Source: Dastarcus helophoroides (Eukaryota > Arthropoda > Insecta > Coleoptera > Bothrideridae). From it: 64,000 nucleotides of DNA. The notes beneath the pieces are model-generated. The model ran no database searches. It was not told the DNA's origin and saw only the letters and a list, made by a program, of their open reading frames with translations. The translations under genes and the position numbers were made by a program. The first letter of the stretch is position 1. Each line of letters opens with the position of its first letter. This document shows, one piece after another, positions 56,046 through 64,000 of the stretch. The stretch is taken from assembly GCA_028583605.1 (NCBI GenBank), contig CM053333.1, positions 8,760,638 to 8,824,637 of the forward strand. The letters are read 5' to 3'.

Positions 56046-58660
56046 GCCCGAAATATTTTTCCAACAAAAAATTAGGCTATTCGGTTTATGTGTTTTATAT
56101 TTAAAGCTATTCGCTGTACTCCTCAAAAGGGTGATCTTTTTTAAAAATTGATCAGCCCTCCTACGAATCAAATTGGAATTAAATTAAGAAAAAACCGAAC
56201 ATGGTTTGCTTAATGGAGTCGTAGCCGATTAGAGTATAACAATGCGTTAATGCCCCACTGATTTAATATTCTGATGATGGTGGTAATCCTCAAGTGAGTA
56301 ATTCTTATTTATAGTGACATAATAATGAACAAGTATTTCACTGAATAAAATTTAATTATGTATTAACAACATAATTCTGTTCTATTATCCTACTAAGTAG
56401 GATATATTAAGTAGTTGAATAAAGACTTTCGTCAGAACGTCTTGCAGTGACAATGTCGTAGGTCTAAATAACATCCTCGCCAAATTAACTTATCTGTGTG
56501 ATTCCCTATGGTGGTTATATGATAATAAACGGAATGCATAGTTTAAATACCAGGATAGTACAGTTAATGTAAGTGTAAATACATATTTTGTTATGCTTTC
56601 AAACATTTAAATAAATATTTCTTCGTTTACTCTTGCGAAATAAGTACAACACTATTCAATTAGTAGATTTCCACTGATGGTACATTTTAAAGTATGGAAT
56701 TTCCACACCGAGAGAGAAGAATTTATACCCGTTTGACTTCATTCAAATGATGATTTCTCTCGAAAAAATATTTGGTCATAAAGACAGTTTTTATTTTTGT
56801 TAATTGGTGTGCACACAATTATTAATTATTTATAATTAATTAATTATTAATGTAATTAATAATAATTAATTACATATTATTAATTTTTTTGTATATCGAT
56901 GTGTCAGAGGGGTTTGTCTAGTGCTTCAGTCACGTATGTCAGCAACTATGTCAGGCTGTCGACTACAACGGACCAAGTTAGCATGCAAATATTTTTGTTT
57001 TTAAACCAGTAATCTCACGTGGCGTCTCTTGGTGCTGGGGCGTCGCGCCGTCGAGTATAGAATTCGGAAATGATGCAGCAAAAAAGTTGCAGCGCATTTT
57101 TCTGGAATTAACACACGCCATAGCAAATTCATTAATATTCATTAAATGTGCAATCATAATCCATTCATCTGTGGTTCGTAATCGCTATTTGAGTTAATGA
57201 AATCCGATTATTCACTTGTGACATTGCGGAATGTGAGAATTCATTTAATTTAGTTGAAACATCATATTTATGTTTGGCATGTTTATAAAAATATTGTTTT
57301 TAAATTTAGCATTGAACTAGAAATACAAAGCGATTGCAAAATATGAAAAATAAGCAAACAATTCCCAGGCATTCCCCAGTGGATGGAATTAAAAGGTTGT
57401 TATTTAACTGGAATATTTTTTTATTATAACCAATAGATTAACTCTTCAGACTAAATTTACTTTATGCTAATTTAATATGAGTCATTTGGAGAGGTTTATT
57501 TATAGTCTCAAGGAAGCCAAATTATAGACATTTTGTATGCTCGAACTTGCGTTTCTTTTGGATTAAAATATACACATTAGTATTCCAGACGAAGAAACCA
57601 CAACTTATTTGCAACAACTACAAAACCCATAACCACAGCTTATACTAATAACCCTAAAATTACAACGCTATTTCGACCAGTTGAGGTATTATTTAAAATA
57701 TCTGTATTTAACGTCTCGGGGTTTGAATCGGGCAGTTTGTTTACATGTATTTGTTGTACGTCGACCAGCCTACTACTTTCTCTTTTACACACCAACACAA
57801 TCTTTCGACATATTCTAAATATGACTTTATTGTTTTCATAAAATCATTAAGTAATTAGATACTAGGTATTCACTTACTAATTAGTGGGAGCAAGCGTATT
57901 TTATTTTATCGAAGAATGAATAACTACGAAGCAAACCATGTTAAAGGTTACGTACTACACATGTAGGTGTTTGATACGTGGGCAGTTCTATAACTATTAC
58001 AGAAACATACCCAGTTACAATATAAAATTCTTAACATCTGTTTCGTTACGAAATTTGGTGAAACAAATCTCGAATTTGTACGCAAGGGAAAAAGATATCG
58101 AATTTTCTCAGATTTACACGTAACGTGGACGTTTAAATCTGCAACTTTTTTCCGGATTTTCGGCTTCGTTTTCTATGATTCAGTTTCGTTCTTGAGCTTT
58201 CGTCCCTTTTTTCCGAGCGTGGTAGAATTGTCTCTGGTTATTCAAATGACTTCGTTCGTATTTGGAATCAGTTTTAATGATTTCGTACATTGCTTGGCCA
58301 TATACGGCTGATGTACCAATATAAGTTTACCAAATTACACAAATTTGATTCGTAATCTGCTTTTAATATAATAGATGTAAATTTTTTTATTAATTATGCG
58401 ACATGTGTACGATAGGCGACTAACAAAAAATGAAACACTTACACCATGATCATAATTTAAAAACATATTTAACTAATTGAGTCAACCTACTTTCCCTCGA
58501 GTTTCATTTTACATTTTCAAGTGTAGATTATTCTTACGAAAGTGTTATCCATTTGTTAACAAATATTTATTTTGTTATCGCAGAAGTACCATTACTAATT
58601 TGTATATTTTTTACAAAATCAACCTCTAAATTAAAAATACACCATAGATGTCAAGGTTTT
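56046..58660. other. No recognised gene; AT-rich, with a taattaat microsatellite
   Basis: At 56815-56890 attaattatt and ttaattaata words make a self-complementary AT tract. The rest is unique sequence without supported features. Confidence 0.45.
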
Positions 58661-58664
58661 CAGA

Positions 58665-58835
58665 ATCCTTATCCTTACTAACATGTGAATGCGAAAGTGT
58701 GTTTGTCTGCCTGTTTAACCACTTTTCACGGCTCGATTACTGAAGAGATTTTGACGAAAATTGGTATAGGTATTTCTTACGATTGGTATAGGTATTTCTT
58801 AGGGGTAGTTAGTAGGCTACTTTTTATCTCAAACA
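58665..58835 (-). mobile_element. RTE-type 3' tail, inverted
   Basis: On the + strand ttactaacatgtgaatgcga, aagtgtgtttgtctgcctgt and actgaagagattttgacgaa: the complement of an RTE/BovB-like 3' end (tttcgcatt..., acaaacacac, aaatctcttcagtaatcgag). An 18-bp stretch (attggtataggtatttct) is locally duplicated near 58765-58800. Confidence 0.75.
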
Positions 58836-59835
58836 TATCCAGAAAGATTAAATAACTTTTATAATCTTTTTATACGATGGATAAAGATAGAGAAAGGTAC
58901 CTTAAGGGTGTCAACTCCCGTGATCGTTATTTTGACAGCGACCTCCCTTTTTAGCTCCTCGAACTATCACGTAAAAGTAGGGTTTAGTATTATCGATATA
59001 AACGTAAAGACGGCCAAATGGGGTGTCATTTGAAAACCTTGGTTTACGCATTCTAAAATCTTTTTTCGTAACATTTTATCTCGCATAGTTTTTGGGTTAT
59101 CACTATAGTACGAAGATCGACAAGTTTGAAATAATACATACGACTATTAAAGGAAATCTAAAAGTATTCCTAAGGGGGCACGGTTGAGGGGGTTAACTCA
59201 GGTGTCATAGAACAGTTTAATTTGCACATTCTAAATCCGTTTTTTTTCTAGTTTCAGCCCGCATAGTTTTTCACTCATGATAGGATATATGAAAAGGTGT
59301 GCTCTCCACTCTTATCACCAAAGTATCCAGGTCGAAAAATCAAAAATAATCCATGGTACTAAATAGTCAAACAAAAGGAAAAACGGAATCTCCTTATAGA
59401 CCGAGTGTTATCACGATGATTCATATGCAGGTGTCAAGTCTAGAATATTCTGTGATAGAAAAAGTCTCGAAGTAGGTGTTGGCTTATAACATCCTCCATT
59501 GAGACATTCAGAATGGTGGAGTACCTCAAAATGTTATTCATTATGGTACGCTCTGTGTCGTAGTTATGAATAAAGTGTTTTAAATTTACGGCATTTTTAA
59601 TTCTCCGATTACACAGCGAGTCTCAAAAGGTATGCGTATTTCAAAAACTGGCAATTTAAAAGAAAACTCGCTGAAAGAGAACTGTTTTGTTGATGTAATT
59701 CAATTCTCAAAGATAGAATCAGTGGTGTCGGCAGAAAGGTAATGTCATTTTTTTAAAGGTAACCACTTTTTTGACAAATGACCAATTAAATGTTCTGTAA
59801 TTAAACAGTTAAACGTGCTCAAAATTGAAAATATG

Positions 59836-59901
59836 TACAACCACAACCGTGATTAGTTTCGGCCTTCCTTGGCCTCATCAGCACGGTACGGTGGTTGTAT
59901 A
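59836..59901 (-). ncRNA. Hammerhead-like hairpin (cleavage site degenerate)
   Basis: On the - strand: outer helix ACAACCAC/GTGGTTGT, internal loop, stem I CCGTG/CACGG, CTGATGA, stem II GGCC/GGCC with loop AAGGAA, then GAAAC. After GAAA the sequence is CTAAT directly before stem I, so the expected U at 16.1 before the cleaved base is absent. All other core boxes fit; likely a decayed or atypical ribozyme in a repeat. Confidence 0.5.
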
Positions 59902-59984
59902 CACTTCTAACTTAAAGCTGTAGAGAGAGTAAACCTCCATTGGGTGACTTGTAACTGACTTTTCCGCCGTTATTCCGCTGGCTA

Positions 59985-60740
59985 TTACGCCATATGAAAG
60001 CTTCGGCCTTTCTGTTTAATTTGGTGTGCAACCTATGGGACTTGGCAGGGAAAATTTTGGCAAAAACCGTTAGAATGAACATTGAAAAATCTGTTAAAAT
60101 TCGAAGTTTACAGGGTTTTCGATTTTTCTACAAAATTTTCCTCACAGAAAGCCCTATTCTTTCACAAGGTGGTTATTGTTTAAAAAACAATTATATTCCT
60201 CTCCCGTGGCCACTGGTTACATTTTTCAGAATCGAACTTGATCGAACTCGTGCAAGCACCAAAGATAGAAAATTGACCTCTCTTCCAAAAATTGTGAGTT
60301 TTCGAATACAACCGGAGGTGGCGGGAGAGGGTTAAGGTTTTTTTTTTTAAACGACATCCAACTTTATTTATTACTCCGTATGAAAGAGTAGGTATTTCTG
60401 ATTCATTCGATGTGTAACGTGTGGGAAAAGTTTTGGAAAAAATCGAAAAACCTGTGAACTTTGTTGTTGTTTAAAGCTTTTTTCAATTTTTCCCCAAAAT
60501 CTTGCTGCTAACCTCGCACATGTTGCACTCCAGATTAACCAAAAGGACCTGATCTTTGTCGAAAAAGAGTGTTGTTATTTGAAGAACCATCCTTATCCGC
60601 CGCCATTGGTTAAAATTTCAAGAATTAAGTTGCACCAAAGTTCGTGCCCCTTCCCCCGCTACAAAAACGATCGATTTGTCCAAAAATTGTTAGTTTCCGA
60701 AATGTGCATGACTTCCGAAACACGCTGTATAAATCGAACG
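59985..60740 (+). repeat. Diverged tandem repeat, period about 385 bp
   Basis: atgaaagcttcggcctttct...gtgtgcaacctatgggac at 59994 corresponds to atgaaagagtaggtatttct...gtgtaacgtgtgggaa at about 60379. Later ggtggttattgtttaaa and cactggttacatttttcaga correspond to gtgttgttatttgaaga and cattggttaaaatttcaaga. The open frame in the first copy (59994-60335) has no recognised product and is interrupted in the second. Confidence 0.6.
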
Positions 60741-60904
60741 TGAGGTGAAAACATTAAGTCACCAAATCAGTAACAACCAAAAGCCTAATACTTATCACAT
60801 GACAGTTGGGCTCCCTTGACCTTCAAGCTCGTCTAAACTGAAATTCCAAGTGCAGGAGAGATGGGTAGGTACAGAGACTAACTAGACTGAACGCTTCAGT
60901 CTCG

Positions 60905-62765
60905 TAGCATGATTTTTTTTTTTAAGTAAGGGAAAATCCGTTACGGCCATCTGGGAAGATAACCCAGACAGTGTCGGACTTCCGCTCAAACTACGGGTAC
61001 CGACTAAAAACCCCTACTTCTTCGGGTCGGGCCCTTGGCCCCCAATCCCTCCGTCGGAACAGTATTGCTGGAGCACTATTGTAAGCTGTTTTGCCTGAAA
61101 CATAAGAAACAAACAAAACAGAAAATTTCCGAAATGGAAGTCGTAGCCTAGATGACCATCCTTGGTCTCCTTATCTTGGTTGGGATGTCTGGATCATAAT
61201 CCACTGCCTGTCGAACTAGTTCGTTGGGATGCGTTTCCGCTCTCACCATCGCCCTGAAATTAATTACCCCAAGAGAATCTCTTACCAAAGGTAGTTCAGC
61301 TTCCCTATGGAGCTGATTGTTTCTCACAAACCATGGAGCGTCCATGTCTTGTCTTAGAAAGACGTTCTGGAACACCTGGAGTTTTTTCATCTGATTATCC
61401 GTCGCCTGTAACCAAGCTACAAATGCCTAGGTCATCGCTGGTCTTATGATTGATTTGTATAGTAACAATTTAAGTCCAATGGACAGGTTACTATTTCTAC
61501 CAATCATCGCTTGCAGCAGTCCCTTCAGCATTTTGGCTTTGGACACTGCGTAATCGATGTGTACCTGAAAAGTAAGTCTTTTGTCAAGAATTACACCTAG
61601 ATACTTTGCTTGAAGTCTCCAGTCGACGTTCTGCCCATGAACATTTACATGTCCATACGGTTGGATTCTTCTTCGAGTGAAAAAGACTGCTTGGGTCTTG
61701 TCTGCGTTGACTTGGATTCTCCATTGACCGAAGTAATCTAGTAGACTGTCTGTTGCCTCCTGAAGTCGTCTGGTGACCACCTCTGGACTGTAAAAGTCAC
61801 TAAAGCTGTGTCGCCTGCGTAAATTTCCAAAAAGGTGTGGTCGATTATTGGATTGGTTCTCGGGATGTCTGCTGTGAACAGAGGGTACAGCAGAGGTGAC
61901 AAGGCAGAGCCTTGAGGCACCCCATACTGTAGTCTAAACTGGTTTGATAGTTCCTGTCCCACCTTTGCTGTGAATAAGCGCTGGTCCAGGAACGAGCTTA
62001 CCATTTGAACCATTGTTAGAAGTATTCCAAACTGGTGCATCTTGTAGACTAATCCTTGGTGCCAAACTGTGTCAAATGCCTTGGAGATATCGAAGAAAAT
62101 AGCTCCAACTACCTGGTTCCATTTCATGCGTTGAGTGATTGTTTCAACCACTCTCCGCAGTTGGTCTGAGGTAGAGTGCATAGGTTGGAACCCAAATTCT
62201 TCCTTAGGAATGATGTCGCGATCGCTGATGATATTCTGCAGACGCTTCCTCAAAATCCTTCCCGCCACCTTACCCAAGTCGGATAAGAGGCTGATTGGCC
62301 TGTAATTTTGGGAAAATTTCCCATCCTTACCTGGCTTAGGAATGAAGATAACGTTTGCAGTCTTCCGTCTTGTTGGAAAATATCGGTATTTAAACATAGA
62401 ATTGACTATTGCTCCAAAGTATTTGACAACTTGGTCCGAAAGAGACTTGAGAGCTTGGTTTGGAATTCCGTCTGGACCTGGAGACTTTTTGACGTTTAGC
62501 TTGCGCATAAAGCTTTGGATTTCCTCCTCGTTAGTCGGTTGGATGACGTCTTCTTCTGGCACTTCCTCCTGAAGAACTTGAATCTCTTCTTCCACCTCTA
62601 CGAAGTCTAAGTCCACTTCTTCAAGTGAGGCCTGACAGTGTCGTTCAAAGGTCTCAGCGAAAGCTGTCGCCTTTTCCCGATCTGAGTGAGCCATTCCTTG
62701 AGGTCCGTGTATCGGAGGGATAGGTTTCCTATCTCCTCTTGCAATAATATTGCAGAGCTCTTGCT
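60905..62765 (-). mobile_element. Jockey-clade LINE, 5'-truncated
   Basis: RT and C-terminal region on the - strand, with a GC-richer 3' UTR at 60905-61147 ending in an A tract (T run on the + strand). Truncated at about 62765, before the RT. Dead, see the coding entry. Confidence 0.88.
61148..62763 (-). pseudogene. Jockey-clade reverse transcriptase and C-terminal region
   Basis: From 62763: ELCNIIARGDRKPIPPI, then QGMAHSDREKATAFAETFER, NVKKSPGPDGIPNQALKSLS, ANVIFIPKPGKD, NYRPISLLSDLGKVAGRILR, EFGFQPMHSTSDQLRRVVET, GAIFFDISKAFDTVWHQGLV and YGVPQGSALSPLLYPLFTAD. The catalytic box reads YAGD at 61810-61821 instead of YADD. Frameshift near 61780, then RIQVNADKTQAVFFTRRR and YLGVILDKRLTFQVHIDYAV; a second break near 61400, then KKLQVFQNVFLRQDMDAPWF and RNNQLHREAELPLVRDSLGV to the stop at 61148. 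Confidence 0.92.
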
Positions 62766-62782
62766 ACACCTAAAACAAACTT

Positions 62783-62815
62783 CGCATACAATGTATAATA
62801 AATACAATGTATGCG
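62783..62815. repeat. Short perfect hairpin (cgcataca/tgtatgcg)
   Basis: cgcataca at 62783-62790 pairs with tgtatgcg at 62808-62815; a second atgta/tacat pairing lies inside. Confidence 0.6.
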
Positions 62816-63360
62816 AGTTAGAACACGAATAAAAATCAAAGTAGTATAAGAACTGTTGAATTCAAAATGCGGTGAAGAGGGATCTCGGTATCCGCCTACT
62901 CTTGACACTGCCGGATTAAGTCAAATTTGTAAATATTAAACCTGCCGCGTAATGGTTCCAACCATTTAGATGAAACTTTCAATATGCGATGCGTGTGCGC
63001 AATCAATATTGTTAAGCCGATGCTGCAAATATGTGATAATTGCACTGAAACGGCGACTCGCGCACGTTGATAATTGAATATTTATATATTTTATTTTTAC
63101 CTACCAAAAGAATGAAACTCTTGATTTTCCTTCATTCTTTTTCTGTACCGACAGTGTTCCACAATACATTTTCCCATATTTAATTCTATTTGCTAAAAAA
63201 ATACCGATGTTATCTTCGTAAAGGTCAGTTAGGGAATAAAAGCGTGTGGCAAGTTGGGCTTTCGCCAGGCTTCCAACTGCCTTCACTAGTTATCTCGTAA
63301 CGTTCAGTCTGGATAGTTTCTGGGTAGGTCAGAGATTTGAAGGGGTGGAGTCCGGTTGTG

Positions 63361-64000
63361 CAGGGTGGGGCAGTTAAATCCGGACAAATTTCAATTTGAA
63401 TTTCGCGCTATATCGCAGTTCCGTCAGAGGTCGCGATTGCGGATTTCGAAGGCTATGGGTGTCTAGTAAACATATATAACCTTAAAATAGCCGAGATGCT
63501 GGGAACAAGTGCGGAGTACAATCGAAGAGCCCCGATTATTGAAAGCCTTCGCGCTAGGCGTTCGGCGGCCGAGATTATTCGATTCTTCGGGTACCCGATA
63601 TCGACCGTTTATGATGTTGTGGCGAAATACAATGCTTCGGAGGTCGTGGAAAGGGCTCAGCAGCTGACTTCGGAGGACCCTGGACAATCGTTGCGGAAAT
63701 TGGCGTCAGTGGTGGGTGTCAGCGAGCGAACAATGCGTCGGATTGCAGAGGAGAACCTACGATACAAGTCCTATACAATCAAGGTGCGACAGATGCTGTC
63801 TGAAGTTGCCAGAACAAAGCGGATTGCTCGCTGCAATCTGCTACTAAGTTCTTTGAAGCAGCAGTATCAGATTTTTTCGAATGAAAAAATTTTCACTGTT
63901 AATGCGAAAATCAACCGGAGAAATGATCGCTGGCTCACCCACGACCCCGAAGACGTCCCGTTTGTTGCTCGAACCAAATTTCCGACTAGTGTTCACGTCC
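63361..64000 (+). mobile_element. Tc1/mariner-superfamily transposon, cut by window end
   Basis: Begins near cagggtggggcagttaaatc at 63361, a probable terminal repeat, followed about 135 bp later by the transposase start. The right end is beyond the window, so the terminal repeat cannot be confirmed. Confidence 0.75.
63496..64000 (+). pseudogene. Tc1/mariner transposase, N-terminal half (partial)
   Basis: Open without a stop from ATG 63496 to the window edge (168 codons). Reads LGTSAEYNRRAPIIESLRAR, AAEIIRFFGYPISTVYDVVA (first helix-turn-helix), EDPGQSLRKLASVVGVSERT (second HTH), YKSYTIKVRQMLSE, FSNEKIFTVNAKINRRNDRW and ARTKFPTSVHV. The catalytic Asp expected in the FSDEK-type motif is Asn (63880-63882). 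The linker between the two HTH units is shorter than I expect for this family. Probably inactive although the frame is open. Confidence 0.88.

Noticed and set aside
59994..60335. 113-codon + strand frame as a gene
   Set aside because: Lies in a diverged ~385-bp tandem repeat; the second copy is not open, and no domain is recognised.

Overview
The window looks like arthropod, most likely insect, nuclear DNA. It is AT-rich, has a spliced gene with an 8.1-kb intron, and is packed with eukaryotic transposable elements (non-LTR retrotransposons, Ty3/Gypsy, hAT, Tc1/mariner, MITEs). The only host gene I can name is the 3' end of an ABHD17-type alpha/beta hydrolase (protein depalmitoylase). It has three exons on the + strand (1-204, 8331-8463, 8853-8936), and the catalytic Ser, Asp and His are all visible. 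Nothing from about 9.7 kb to the end is a confident host gene.

Layout: 0-9.7 kb, ABHD17 exons, with the large intron filled by A/T-polarised low-complexity satellite. 9.9-10.7 kb, two facing MITEs. 10.8-17.3 kb, a decayed Jockey-like LINE (- strand) with three nested insertions: a 3.3-kb internally deleted hAT with a perfect 8-bp target duplication, a 934-bp near-perfect palindrome at a TA target, and a 227-bp foldback with a 12-bp duplication. 17.3-18.5 kb, fragments of another LINE. 20.0-22.1 kb, a satellite array. 22.5-27.35 kb, a foldback MITE abutting a truncated Ty3/Gypsy element (- strand) with its 5' LTR, primer-binding site, gag, protease, RT and RNase H. 32.3-35.8 kb, a nearly intact LOA-like LINE inside low-complexity DNA. 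35.8-45.5 kb, two oppositely oriented low-complexity blocks around a 2.5-kb non-repetitive core; the right block resolves into 457-, 393- and 260-bp tandem repeats. 46.1-47.3 kb, a solo LTR of the same Gypsy family interrupted by tandem ~375-bp repeats. 49.1-55.6 kb, another copy of those repeats, then a 6.2-kb DNA transposon with ~400-bp terminal inverted repeats, a broken DDE-type transposase and about 19 copies of a ~155-bp repeat inside it. 55.9-60.7 kb, RTE-type 3' tails and hairpin repeats. 60.9-62.8 kb, a Jockey-clade LINE. 63.4 kb to the end, a Tc1/mariner element cut by the window edge.

The most interesting signal is in the ~375-bp repeats (46.2-47.1 kb, with one inverted copy at 49.1-49.4 kb). 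Each complete repeat carries a type I hammerhead self-cleaving ribozyme with its core intact: CUGACGA, a 5-bp stem II with loop AACA, GAAA, a palindromic stem III ACCGGU, and a GUA cleavage triplet. The core is identical in all four copies although the flanks have diverged. This is the architecture of an animal retrozyme, a non-autonomous retroelement that spreads through circular RNA. Two other repeat families, at 22.6 kb and 59.8 kb, carry hammerhead-like but imperfect cores.
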